Assembly (NCBI GenBank): GCA_002104895.1
Contig: MCFG01000284.1
Span: 5,001-69,000 of the forward strand
From: Anaeromyces robustus
Lineage: Eukaryota > Neocallimastigomycota > Neocallimastigomycetes > Neocallimastigales > Neocallimastigaceae
Direction: 5' to 3'
Length of the DNA: 64,000 bases
Part shown: positions 20,435 through 34,047 of the stretch, piece by piece
How positions within the stretch are numbered: position 1 is the first letter of the stretch
Layout: every line of letters starts with the position of its first letter
Notes under the pieces: model-generated
Told to the model about the DNA's origin: nothing
Seen by the model: the letters and a program-made list of their open reading frames with translations, nothing else
The model's database searches: none
Translations under genes and position numbers: made by a program

Positions 20435-23389
20435 ATGTCATTTTTTGGTTTTGATACTTCTCTTCCTCCAATGGATAAATTAGAATTATCCAAGGAGGAA
20501 AAGAATAATGTAGCACAGGATTTAGATACATTTGGGTTAAAAGATAATCCAATTTTAGATGATGATGAAGAATTAAATAATGAAACGTTCGGTGCTTCAG
20601 CTGACATTGATAAAATTGGTAATCATATAAATTTAAATTAATTAAATTAAATTAAATTAAATTAAATTAAATTAAATTAAATTAATTATTAAATGAAATA
20701 AAATTAAATAAAATTAAATTCAAGATAATTTACTTATTTTTTTGAATTTTTTTTTTTAAATAACAGATAGAAATTTTGATTTTACTGCTGGAAATTCATT
20801 ATTTGAGAAACAAATGCAAGGTAAGCAATAATAATAACAGATATTAGTTTTAACATTTAAGATAATTAAATGATAATATTTGTATAAATAATGAGTAATT
20901 GTTTTTAATTAATTAAAAATTTATAATTTTTTTATTAATAAATTTAAAATTTTATAATTTTTTTATTAATAAATTTAAATTGAGATTTAATATATTATAA
21001 AATTAATGAATTTATAGATTAATAAATAAATAAATAAAATAAAATAAGTTAAAATAAAATTAATAATACTAATAATAATTTGTTTTTATTTGTTATAAAG
21101 GACAAGATAAAGGTTTAACTAATAAAACATTAAGTAGTTCTAGCTCTATTGAAAGAGAAAAAACTTATGGAATACAAAATAGCAATGTTAAGTCAGCATC
21201 AGATATGTTAAATGAAAGAGTAATTACATTTTATAGAACTTTTTTTTTTTGTAATTAATTTAGTTTAATTCAATTTATTTACTTAATCATTCAAATTTCA
21301 TAATTAAATTTTAGATTTGGAATCAATATAATACAGGAAAAAATGGTTACTCTGGTAATAAATAATAATAATAAAATATTATGTATTTAAAATTTTTATC
21401 ATTAAATTCATAATAATTAAAACTTATATAACTTTTTTTCTTTTTTTTCTTCATATTATTGTTTAATTTTTTTTTCTTTTTTCTCCATTCGAAACAAACA
21501 AATATTGCTTAAAAATTTTTATTATATTAATTTTAAAAAAAAAAAATATCGAAAAAAATTAAATATATAAGATGAAGTCAAAAATAATGAAAATATAAAT
21601 ACTTCATTTGATTATAATAAATATAAAAATGTTTCATTATCGCAAATTGAATCACAAATGCGTTTAGAAAATCAAATGGCGAATTTTTCCCCACTTCAAA
21701 TACAGCAAAATATGCAAATGGCAAACTATGTAAATTCACCTAAAGTAGCAATGGATCCTAATCAAATGACTCCACAACAACAACAATTCCAACAACTTCA
21801 ACAACAATTACAACAACAACAACAATTACAACAACTTCAAAAACATTTACAACAACAACAACAACAACAATTACAATATCAACAACTTCAACAACAACTT
21901 CAACAACAACAACATCTTCAACAACAACTTCAACAACAACAACTTCAGCAACAACAGCTTCAACAACAACAGCTTCAACAACTTCAACAACAATTACAAC
22001 AAGTACGATTTGTGAATGAAATAGAACAACATCCCCCAGTTCCACAACCACCAAAGATTGATCAACATCGTGTTTTAAATCTTGAAGATTTAGAGGCATC
22101 TTTTAGAGCTCAATCTTTATCTAATAATATGCAAAATCAGGTTAATACTCCACCAATGCCTGTTCCATTTCCAAACGATAATATGAGTTTACAAACCTTT
22201 CTTGCTTTACAACAACAACAACAACAACAACAACTTCAGCAGCAACAACTTCATCAACAACTTCAGCAACAACAACAATTACAACAACAATTACAACAAC
22301 AGCAACAACAAGCACAACAACAAACTCAACCTCAACAACCTCAACAACCTCAACAACCACAACAACCACAACAACCTCAACAACCACAAATTTTTCAACA
22401 AAAACCATTTCAGCAAAAATCATTAAATCAAGATAATCAACAATTTCAAAATCGTATGCCAAATCAAAAACAATCCTTCAATAATAGATACAATAGACAA
22501 TATCAAAATAATAATAGTAATAGTGGAAATAACTACTATTATCAAAAAAATCGTGAACAACGTAATTCAAGTGATTTTGAAAAAAAAGAGGTAATATATT
22601 TAAGTTAATAAATTTATATTTATATATTTATTGATGATCGTAATCGATTTTTTGTTATTTTATTTTATTTATTTTTTTTTTTTTTATTACTTAAATTCAT
22701 AAATTTTTTTAATATATTTTTTATTATTATAATATAAATGTATACATATTTATTTTTAAAATATCATTATTATAATATATATTTATATTTGAATATTTCT
22801 TTATAAAATAATTAATAAATTTTTATATATTAAATCAATATAATAATATATTAATAAAAGGATGAATATAGTGGTTTAATGACAAGAAAAGAAAAAGAAT
22901 TAATTGCAAAAATTCAAATTTCACAATTAATTACAGATGATCCATACTCAGATGATTTCTATTATCAAATGTTTACAGAGAAAAAAAATAATGATAAACA
23001 AGGGGAAACAAAACTTAATTGGCAACAAACATATTTAATGAAACAAGGAAAAAGTGGTAATTTATCTTCACAAATGCAACAACAAGTTCAACATCTTATT
23101 GATGGAAGGAAACAAAAACCAAAGAATACTCAATGTATTATTATTATTATTATTATTTTTTTTTTATTATAAAAAGTTTAATATATAATTATTTATATAA
23201 ATTATTATTATTATTTTTTTTTTATAATAATAACCTTCAATATTTTTTTTAATATGTATTCATCTAGTTTCATTAGAAGGTGCTTTGGGAAAAATTGCAT
23301 TAAACTCTGTTCGTAATCCAAAACAATTATTACAAGTTAATAAAGATAAAGATAATGTAAGTTTTTTTTTTTTTTTTTGAATTGAATTA

Positions 23390-23432
<43 letters not shown>

Positions 23433-24777
23433 TATTATTTTTTTTTATATTTATTATTTTTCTTTATATTTATTTATAAAAATTGAAATCATGAATATAA
23501 TCGTATTAATAATTATATGTATTATATAATATATTTATACATATCATAAAATTAGACAAAGAAAGTTGCAATTAATACATTAACGCAGCCACAAGTTACA
23601 CGTTTAGTTCATTATAGAACATTAGCTTCTATAGAAAATGTATATACCTATATTTTACAATTGGAACAAAAAGAAAGACAAAAGAATTTAAATAAGGAAC
23701 AAAATTCAGATAATGAAGATGAACATAATGAGGAAGAAACAGAAGAAGAGTAATTATTGCTATTTAATGGAATTATTTAATAGTTTATAATCATATTATT
23801 TAATAATTATTAATCATCATTATTTTAATTTATATTATTAAAAAATTATTTATTGTAGAAAACGTGAAAGAGAAGATCTTATCAATAAAATATGGAATGA
23901 ATTAAAAATTAAGGATGAAATACCATTAGAGTAAGTATATCAATTTAAATATAATAATTAATCATAAATAAATAATAAATTGAAAATTATAATAATAATA
24001 ATAATAGAATATTTAAAAAATATATATGGCTATGTTATATTAATAAGAAAAAAAATTTTTTTTTTTTTAATATATATTATTTATATTTATTTTCTATTTA
24101 TAAAGTAAACCACATCCATTTATTCATTTTTTGTCGTATTCTAAGGGTAAAAAAGTTATTCCTCGTGTTTTACATTTCCTTTCTAAAGAACAATCATTAG
24201 CATTTTTAAATTTATTATTACTTCGTTTAAATAGATTAGATGTCTGTGCTGACAATGCTGATCCAGTTGAAGTAAGTTTTTTTTTTTTTTTTTTTTTTTT
24301 TATTATTATTATTTATTATTTTTCTGTACGTTCTATATATCAATTGAAATATCAATTTATAGTAAATATGTTTTTAATAATAATAATGTAATTATATTAT
24401 TTATTTTATACATTATACATAAAAGGTTGATCTATTTATAAATAGTGTTGTACCACCATTAGTTAATTTCTTATCAGAAATGCCTCTATGCGTTATTAAT
24501 GGTTGCTTTGGAATATTGTTAAAATGTTATAATATGGCTTGGATGGGTAAATGTAAGGTTGCATTAGCTATTTTGACTGTATTTTTAAGTAGAGCTGAAA
24601 TTTTAAGACAAGATATTAGTAGTGAACCAGTAATTGCTCCAAATATTCAAAAAGATTTACAACAATGGTAAATAATTTTTTATTATTATGTATGATGATT
24701 ATATTATTTTATATTAAAATGTATAATGTATAATAAATCTTTACATATTTTTTTTTTTATTTAAATATATAATTCAA

Positions 24778-24812
<35 letters not shown>

Positions 24813-25053
24813 TAACAAAATAACAACAACAATAACAACAATAATAATAATAAAAAGGTCTGAATTGTATGATCATTTATTCAATCTTTTAAGAAATAAC
24901 TTCGTTTCATTATTCTCAGAAAATGGATCTGATCAAGATGACGTTTGTGTATGGCAATTTTTAGCTGCTATTGCTATTAGTGCACAATCCATAGAGTATC
25001 AAAAATCATTAGTTATGGAAGTTAGGTAAAGAATAATATTTTTTAAAAGTTTT

Positions 25054-25106
<53 letters not shown>

Positions 25107-25344
25107 CTTACATATCAATAAATGAAAAAGAAAAAAAAAAAATTATACATATAATATTTTTTATATTTTATATTTATATATCATTAATTTATATTTAAAT
25201 TTTTATTTATTGATATTTAACAGAGAAAAAGTATTTGAAACCATTAAGAATGTAGAAAATGAACAAGGTTTAGTTAATGTTAATTTATTCTTACATGCTT
25301 TGGGTATTGATGCTTCACAAATAGAATTAGAATCTTCTGTATAA
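20435..25344 (+). CDS. PAT1: PAT1 mRNA decay/decapping activator
   Basis: Thirteen exons: 20435-20618, 20767-20820, 21101-21219, 21315-21354, 21572-22590, 22861-23134, 23268-23356, 23556-23749, 23859-23930, 24106-24271, 24426-24667, 24858-25025, 25224-25344, giving 913 aa with every phase closing. The N-terminus MSFFGFDTSLP resembles the MSFFG start of yeast Pat1, the segment that contacts the Dhh1/DDX6 helicase. Exon 5 holds a very Gln-rich region with Pro-Gln repeats. Exon 6 carries the family signature GLMTRKEKELIAKIQISQL followed by DPYSDDFYYQ. Exons 7-13 encode the alpha-helical C-terminal domain (KKVIPRVLHFLSKEQ; PLCVINGCFGILLKCYNMAW) that binds Lsm1-7 and Dcp2. Role: cytoplasmic scaffold linking deadenylated mRNA to Lsm1-7, Dhh1 and decapping in P-bodies. 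Exons 2 (54 nt) and 4 (40 nt) are short and AT-rich, so they are less certain than the rest. Confidence 0.92.
20636..20684. repeat. (ATTAA)n repeat at start of PAT1 intron 1
   Basis: About ten pentanucleotide units directly after the first donor site of PAT1. Confidence 0.9.
21770..22390 (+). repeat. PAT1: CAA-rich coding repeat (polyQ region of PAT1)
   Basis: Two Gln-rich blocks, about 21770-22000 and 22208-22390, encoded almost entirely by CAA with Leu or Pro interruptions (QQL, QQP). The block between them (VRFVNEIEQHPPVPQPPK..) is ordinary sequence. The reverse strand appears open as Val-rich frames, which are shadows of the repeat. Confidence 0.95.
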
Positions 25345-25907
25345 TAATATTATGCCTTGAATTTATTTAATTACTAAAAAAGCAACAACATCTAAAATAA
25401 TTAATTTTCCTTTTAAGAATTAAAACAACAAAAAGTCAGAAAATAATTCACAAAAAATAATTTTTTTCAAAAAAAATAATTTTTTTCAAAAAAAAATTTT
25501 TTAAAAACAAAAAAAAAAAAAAAAAAAAAAAAAGAGATAGCTCTCTTGTATTTCTTCATTATTCTTAAAAAAAAAAAAATAGTCATAATATAACAAAATT
25601 ATATATAATTATATATATATATTTTATAAACTTATTATTTTTTTTTTAAACTGTTATTTGTATTTTTTTTTTTTTTTCATTATATATATAATAATAATAT
25701 TAAATTCTTTTTTATTAATATTTTAATTTTTTTTTTCTTCAAGTTTATATTTTACTATTTTAGTTTTCATTATTAATTATAATCAAAAAAAAATTTTTTT
25801 TTTTATCTTTTCTTTTTATATTTTTTACCTAAATTTTTTTTTTTTGTTTGAATTCAATTCATAGAATAATAATGAAAAAAAAAAAAAAAAAAAAAAAAAA
25901 AGGAAAG

Positions 25908-25943
<36 letters not shown>

Positions 25944-26333
25944 CATTTACACACACATATATATATATATAACTTAAAAAAAAATAAAATAATAAAAAGT
26001 AAAAGATATATATAAATAGGTTTAATAAAAGGGATAATACCATATTATATTATATATTAATATTTTAAATAATATATATTATAATAAGAAATTATTCTAA
26101 AAAATAAAAAAAATAATTATATTTAATAATTTTAATTATAATAATATAATAAAATATAAAAAAAAATAAAAAATAAAAAAAAAATAAAAAAAAAAATAAA
26201 AAACTAAAAAAAAAAAAAAATTAAAAATAAAAAAAAAAAATAATAAATAAATAGATAAAAAGTAAATTAAGATTTATGTAAATTTTTTTTTTTTTTTAGA
26301 CTAGGGATTAATCTTTAGTATTTTATAAATCTT

Positions 26334-26433
26334 AAAAAATTTTTAATTAACCTATTTTAAATAAGATATTTTCAAATAACTAAATAATTATTTGAAAATA
26401 TCTTATTTAAAATAGGTTAATTAAAAATTTTTT
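26334..26433. repeat. Perfect 46-bp inverted repeat with 8-nt spacer
   Basis: Left arm 26334-26379 and right arm 26388-26433 are exact reverse complements over all 46 bases, including the less AT-biased CCTATTTTAAATAAG core. The spacer is 26380-26387. It would form a long hairpin or cruciform. Confidence 0.97.
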
Positions 26434-26460
26434 TATGTAAATAAGGAATGAATATCTTTT

Positions 26461-26667
26461 ATTGAAAATGAAGTTGAATAAGATAATTAAGTCATTTTTT
26501 TTTATTGAAAATGAAGTTGAATAAGATAATTAAGTCATTTTTTTTTTTATTGAAAATGAAGTTGAATAAGATAATTAAGTCTTTTTTTTTTATTGAAAAT
26601 GAAGTTGAATAAGATAATTAAGTCTTTTTTTTTTATTGAAAATGAAGTTGAATAAGATAATTAAGTC
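26461..26667. repeat. Five-copy tandem repeat, 33-bp identical core plus T-tract
   Basis: Cores start at 26461, 26504, 26549, 26592 and 26635 (periods 43, 45, 43, 43). Each core begins ATTGAAAATGAAGTTG and ends AATTAAGTC. All five cores are identical; only the T-tract length and the last A differ. It begins 27 bp after the palindrome. Confidence 0.97.
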
Positions 26668-27080
26668 TTTTTTTTTTTTTTTTTTTTTAAAGTGAATCTG
26701 TAATATAATATAATAAATGAAAATAAAAATAAAAGTAAAAAAAAAATTTAATTAAATATTTAATTATTTAAATAATGAAAATAAAGATTGTGAAACATTA
26801 ATTAACTTTGGAAATAAATTTATAAATTTATAATAATATATTTAAAACAAATATAAATTGTGAAAGTGAATGGTAAAAAAAGTACTTTTTGAAAATTAAT
26901 TATATTAAATAAAGAGATTATTCTATATATTGAAGGGTGAATAAGATGATAATATTTTTACAAGAATAACTATTTTAATATTTCATTTTATTTATTATTA
27001 TTTAATATATTTGCATTAGAAATATATAGATTATTGACATATATTTAATAAGTTAACATATTTAATATATATAGGTAATA

Positions 27081-27152
27081 AAATAGGTAAAAGCAAAATT
27101 GTGAATAATACAGAATAAATAGGTAAAAACAGAAATGTGAATAATACAGAAT
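27081..27152. repeat. Two-copy 36-bp tandem repeat
   Basis: Units 27081-27116 and 27117-27152 both begin AAATAGGTAAAA and end GTGAATAATACAGAAT, with a few substitutions between them. Confidence 0.9.
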
Positions 27153-29663
27153 ATATAAATACAAATAAATACAAATACAAATTCGTTTATTATTAATTTA
27201 ATTTGTATCAAAAAAATGAAGAAAATATTAAAAAAATGAAAATTCTTTAAATTTCTTATAATATAAAATTTCTTTTAATATAAATTATATTATACATATA
27301 AAAATTATATTTATATATATTTATATATATATTTATATGTGTAATTTTTTAAATCTCAATTTTTTAGGATGCTTTTTTTTTTTAGATATATTTCTTAATT
27401 TAGAAAAAAAATTTTTTCCTTATCTTAGTGTAAATGATATTAAATGATGTTAAAATTTTTGTGTTTTAATTATGTTTTGTGATATAATCATAAATAATAA
27501 ACTTTTTATTCTAATTAATTAATATTAATATTTTTTTTTTTATCTTTTTAAACACAAAGATTAAAAAAATTTATTGGATCAATTTCATTTATATATGGTT
27601 TATTAACATTTATGCTTAATTATTTACATAGTTCTTATAAGTTTGGTATACAAAATTAATATTTTTTAGAGTAATAACACGTGATATTCACATTAGTTAA
27701 GGTTTAAAAATTATATCCTATAATTATATACTCTTTAATAATATTATGGCACATCACATATATAATAATTATAATGTTAAATATCAAATAACTTTAATAT
27801 TTAAATAAAAATATTTATTATGAGAAATATAGTGTTTTTAAAAAAAGAGTGACCAAAGTAAAAAATTATTTCTTCTTTCTTTTGTACTACAAATATTCAT
27901 GAGTAATAATTTTATCATCTGCCACTTTTTTATTCCTAAAAGAATATGAAACTGGTATGGTAGTACTGGTTATTATTTAATTAATTAGTAACTAAACTAT
28001 TATAAAATTTTATTTTTATTTTAATAATAATTAATACTAATAATAATAAATATATTGTTATTATCTAATTATTTATTTATTTATTTATTATTTCTCTTTT
28101 ATTTTTTCAAACATTTTTTTTAATTATTAAATAAAATTTATAATATATTATGAATACATTACAATATATAATGTATATTTGAATATATATTATAAAAAAT
28201 TTTAAATAGAATATTATATACTTAACATATATTAATAATTACACTATAAATATATACTGATTTATGATAATAAAATAACTTTTAATATATTATTTTTAAT
28301 TTATTATATATTAGTTTATAATTCTAGGACTTTTTTAATTTAAAATTTTTATTATACAATATATTACAATATATTAATATATACAGAGTTTAATCTTTAA
28401 TATCTTTTTTTATATATAAATAAATATATGTATATATATAAATGAGTAAATCAATAAGTAAATAATTAAAAAAAATAAATGTATATATAATACAATATAT
28501 TACAATGTATTGAATAATATATTTTATATTTAATAGTAATTAAAATTACAAAAAAAAAAGATTTTATATTAAACCAAAAATAAAAAAAAATAAAAACAAT
28601 TATATAGTTATAAATAATATGATTATGTTAATTAATAATTATCAAATTACTTATTTTTATTTATTTATTTATTTATTAATTATTATGTATAGTATATATC
28701 TATTCTTTTCTTTTCCATTATTATTGTTATTATTGTATTTGTATTATAGGAGGATACTATAAAAAATTTTATTGAAAATTATAAAATAGGATTTCGATTA
28801 TTTAAGGATTTTATTATATTTTAAGGATTTAGTTTCATAATTAACAATTATTCCATGGTTATTGAATGTCATTATTATTATTATTATTAATATTATAATT
28901 GTATGTTAAAAAATTTCTGTTTTTATTAATCTTAATCATTAATTAATTGTGTTTAAAAATTTTTTTCCTTTTATTAGTAATATTTACATATTACATAATA
29001 AATATTTAAATATAAATAATATAAATATAAATATTATTATATATATTAATAAATAAATAATTTTTTAAAAAAAATTATAGGATTAATATAAAATCTTTCA
29101 AAGTTATTAAAACTATAAATAATCCAAAATCTCTCTTTTTTTTTTTTTTTATATAATTATATATATATTTTTTTTAAAAAATTTATATAATAAAATAAAA
29201 TCATTAATTAAACAAAAGTATAAAAATATCTTAAAAAAATAAAAAAATAATAAATATTTTCTTAAATTATTTTTATTTAAAATAAGAGTATTTAAATAAA
29301 AATTCAATAATATTACAAATAAAAATAAAAAATAAAAAAAAAACATAAAAAAAATAAAATTATAATTAATACGAATTTGAACATTTAACATTTGAATATC
29401 TATTGCAGATATTCTTTTTTTATTATATAACAAAAATATATATATTTTAAATTACATCAAAAGTGAATATTAAACTTATACCGAAACAATTAAATATTTA
29501 TTTAATAAAATCAAAAATATAAATAATTTATATTAATTAATCTCTACTATATTACTTAATAAGATTTCTCAGAGTTAATTTAATATTTAATATAAAGTAT
29601 CTAAAAAAAAATAAGACAAAAAGAAATTAAAAAAATACAAAATAAAAATAAAAAATAAAAAAA

Positions 29664-30896
29664 ATGTTTTTCGATAAAATATCAAGAAAAAACGATCAAA
29701 GCAACGATATAGTTGATTATTCCTTTTTACAAACTCAAAATAAAATAACTGAAGATGGAAAGGAAGTTGATAATAATAAAAACAATTTAATTTTAATATC
29801 GGGAACTCCAGAAGTTTTAGGACCACCATCTAGAAGTCATTGGAAGGTAATAAACTAGTAATGATTAATAAATAATTATATAATAATTAAATCTAAGCTT
29901 ATTAAAACTTTTGTATCTAATATATATATTTTTATCATATTTGAAAAAAAAAAAATTATATTATATTTATTTTTTTTTAAAAAAATCATCTATTTTTTTT
30001 AATGTTTACTTATTATATATTAATTAAATAGCCTGATTCAGAAGTTAAAGCTTGTGCTGCTTGTCACAGACCTTTCACATTTATTAATAGAAGACATCAT
30101 TGTCGTAGATGTGGTGATATTTTCTGTAATCAATGTGCAAGTTATACTTTCCGCTTAGATAGAAATTGTAAAATAGATTCAAAAGGTATTTTTTATATTT
30201 ATTATTTTAACTTTGAATATATTATTTAAATAAAAAATAAAAAATAAAAAATAATGATTTAATTATTAAATATATTTATTATTATATAAATATAATATAA
30301 TATAATATAATATATTATTTTAAATAATAATCTTAAAAAATAAAATAAAATAAAATAAAATAAAATTATAATAATAGGTGTATTATCTAGAGTTTGCAGA
30401 ACTTGTTATAATATATATCAAAAAGAATTTATATCGTTAATAAGAGAATCTGATAATAGATTTAAGAGTAGAGGTGGTAGTTCTTTATACAGTAGAGGTA
30501 ATAATAACATTTATAAATATATCTTATATAATTATTATTTTTTAAAAATAATAAAATTATTTATATGTAACAAATATATTAATATAAAATTTATTATGTA
30601 ATAATATAGAATATAATAATTATGTTCCTCCAGCTGCTCTTCATAGTAGTAATACTACAGCTAATATACCAATTATAAAGACTCAACCTCCAAGTAAGTT
30701 TTTTTTTTTTTTCTTTTTTCTTTTTTTCTATTTTTTAATTATTTAACAAGTTATATAATTAATATTATAAATATTCTATACTGATAAAATATTATATTTA
30801 TAACTTTATATAATTTTTGAAAATATAATAGGAAGTGATACAACTCCAGCGACACTTATGTCAGTTCCAAGTGATTGGTCTTGGAGTACATTTTAA
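29664..30896 (+). CDS. FYVE zinc-finger protein (PI3P-binding)
   Basis: Five exons: 29664-29846, 30032-30185, 30378-30497, 30610-30693, 30832-30896, giving 201 aa. Residues about 60-130 form a complete FYVE finger: WKPD (WxxD motif), CAAC, the signature [13 protein letters not shown] and the closing RVCRTC. These are all eight zinc-binding positions plus the basic PI3P pocket. The domain is split between exons 2 and 3. After the finger come [15 protein letters not shown] and an unstructured tail ending PSDWSWSTF. Known role of the fold: binds phosphatidylinositol 3-phosphate and recruits the protein to endosomes or vacuoles. There is no kinase, RhoGEF or VHS domain, so it is a small stand-alone FYVE protein. 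Its specific function is unknown. Confidence 0.87.
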
Positions 30897-31138
30897 ATGA
30901 AATTCTAATAACATTTCAAATCATATCGTAATTTTATTTAATTAATATATCCTATAATATAATTCAATACAACCTCTTTTTTATATCGTAGTTTAATAAC
31001 AAAAAAAAATTAAACATTCAAATTCAATAGAACAAATAAACAATAAATTTAATAAAACAAAATCAATAAATAACAAAACAGACTAATAAACATAAACAAA
31101 TAAAACAAAAATAACGAAACAGACAAAAAAAAAAGAAA

Positions 31139-31174
<36 letters not shown>

Positions 31175-31245
31175 AAAAAAAAAAAAAAAAAACAAAAACA
31201 ATCATACACACACACACATACAAAAAAAAGATAAAAAAATAAAAA

Positions 31246-31277
<32 letters not shown>

Positions 31278-32728
31278 TAAAAAAATTATTATTTAATTAA
31301 TCATATTAATTAATAATAAAAAAAAAAAAATTAATAGTAGTATCATAATTTAAGTAATAGACTTTTTTTTTTAATGTATTAATTAATATGATTAATGAAT
31401 AAATTCAATAAAAAAAAAATTTTTTTTTTTATAGTAATAATAAAATATTATTACTTTTTTTTTTCTTTATATTTAATTTAATACACGTTTTATTTTTATT
31501 TTTATTTTGAATTACAGAAAATAAATCAAACATACTTAAAATCTATTCACTATTTATATATATACGTTTATTTTTATTTTCTATTTTATTTTTTTTTTTT
31601 TTTAGTAAAAATCTAAATATTTTTTATTTTTAAAAAAAAGTAAATTGTGTCATTTTATTTAATTATTTTATTTTTCTTTTAATTAAATTATATTACTATA
31701 TTTTAATATAAAAAATATAGTAATATTTTATTATCTTAAATAAGAAAATAAGAAAATAGTAAATAAATAAATAAGTATTATTTTTTTATAAATATAAAAA
31801 AAAATAATAAATAAAAAAATAAATAAATAAATAAATAAATAAATAAACAAAAAAACAAACAAACAAACAAACAAATAAATAAATAATATTTTTTTATAAA
31901 TAAGAGAAAACCAAATGATATGATATATAATTTTTTTTTCTATATTTATTAATATTGTTTTTTATTTTATTATTGAAAAATCGTCATAGATATAAATAGT
32001 TTTTATATTAGTTGTATTATATAAAAACTATTTAAAAAGGACATTTAGCTATTAAATTTTATAAATTATAATCAATATAAAAAAATTATTGGCTTTTTAA
32101 TAAAAAACAAAGATTTAATCATATTTAAATGAAATAAACAAAATTAAAGATAAATAATGTATATATATATATAATATATATATAATAATTTTTGTATGTT
32201 TATAAATTTAATATGTTAATAACATAAAAATATAAATATATATAATACATACATATGTATTATACTTTTAGAAATGAATATATAATAATATCTTATTAAA
32301 AAAATAAATTCTTTTAATATTAATATTATTAAAAATTTTATAAAAAAGTAGCTTAAGATTTTTTTTTTGTGTCACGTTTTACAATCTTTAAAAAAATTAA
32401 AAAAATTCATGGTATGTTTATAAATGATTAAATAATTAAGGACAACGAACCAAGTAATTTTTAATCAGATACTAAATTTTATTTATTAAATTAATTTATT
32501 AAAAATTAATATAAAAAGTAATACCTTATAATAAATATAAAAAATTCATATTTTATAATAAATATCCATTATAATTTTAAATTTTTCAAATTAATCATTT
32601 AACAAGATTTAAAAATAGTAAAAAAATAAGTCAAAGTGTAATATCTTTATATATTTAATAATATCAAATACTTATCAGTTTTATTAATACAATATTACAT
32701 TTATTGTTTTATAAATTATTTCAGTTCA
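30897..32728. other. Intergenic region between FYVE and HD genes
   Basis: A/T-rich with an A-run near 31139-31190, CA-rich short tracts near 31200, and AAAT/CAAA tracts near 31815-31885. No exon or RNA gene recognised. Confidence 0.65.
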
Positions 32729-33958
32729 ATGGATAATTACAATAATGAAATTATAAATGACATTGAAGGTTTTTTTTTTTATTATCTTTTTTTTTTTATT
32801 ATTATTATATTATTATTATTATTATTATTATTTATACTAAAAAGTAATGTTTTATTAATTATTTATAATATGTATGTAATATAGAATATGTTAAACAAGA
32901 TATAAATAAAAATGATTCTTCTCATGTAATTATTTTATCCTTTTATATTATTATATTAATGTTATTTCAATTAATACTTTTTTTTTTTCTTATATATATA
33001 TGTATATATAAGGACTGGCATCATATATTAAGAGTTAAAAATTTATCAATTGCTATTACAAAAGGAGAATTAGAAAATGGAAAAAAAGTAAATTTATTTA
33101 ATGTAACCGCCATTTCATTATTACATGATTCTATTGATTCAAAAGTATTTGACATTTTATTTTTATATTCATAATTATATATATATATTTTTTTAAATAA
33201 TTTTTATTATTAATATTAATATACTAGTATAATTATTCTTTTTTTTTATTTTCAAATTGCTTATGAAAGATTTTTACTAATAATTTTAATTTTAATTTTA
33301 ATTTTATATTTTATATTTTTGAAATATTATAATAAATAATTTTCCAATAAAATATTTTTCCAATATAATAATTTTTTAATAAATAATATTAATATGTAAA
33401 AAAGTACTGTCAAAAGTAAGTTTTATTTATATTCAAATGCATTTTTCATTATTTAATTAAAATTTATTTGTATTTAATATATCACACTGACTCAAAAAAA
33501 AAAATGTTTTTTTTTATTATGTAGTATTGAAGATAAAATAAAAGAAATAAGAAAATTCTTAATATCAAAACAAATTAAAGAGGAAGATATTGATCAAATA
33601 TTAAATGGTATTAATAATATATCTTATCGAAAAGAAATTGGTAGATCCCCAGAGGAAAGAAAAGTTCCATTGGAAATAGCTATCGTTCAAGATGCTGATA
33701 GTAATATATATATTATTTAAAATAAAATTAAATATTATTGAGTAGTAATAATCTATATAAATAAATATATAAAAAAATTTATTTTTTAAGTTTCTTATTA
33801 TTTAAAATAAATTATAATAGAATTAGATGCTATGGGTGCAATAGGTAATAGATACTTAATAAATGAAATTTGAAAAAATAATAGTTATTCATAAATATTA
33901 TTATATTAATTATTATTATTAATATTACTATTACTATTATTATTAATATTAATATTAA

Positions 33959-34047
<89 letters not shown>

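Larger units (their letters stand above)
25345..29663. other. 4.3-kb region without genes, holding a palindrome and a satellite
   Basis: No exons seen between PAT1 and the FYVE gene. A- and T-runs dominate 25500-26300. Then come the structured elements listed separately: palindrome 26334-26433, five-copy repeat 26461-26667 and a two-copy 36-bp repeat 27081-27152. The segment at about 27840-27970 has slightly higher GC and no homopolymers but no usable frame. Confidence 0.6.

Noticed and set aside
26461-26667. Regular repeats read as a CRISPR array
   Set aside because: The repeats are separated only by T-tracts, not unique spacers, and the genome is eukaryotic.
27847-27862. 16-base match GAGTGACCAAAGTAAA to 62762-62777
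   Set aside because: Isolated match with unrelated flanks; one site is within coding sequence. Most likely chance or background.
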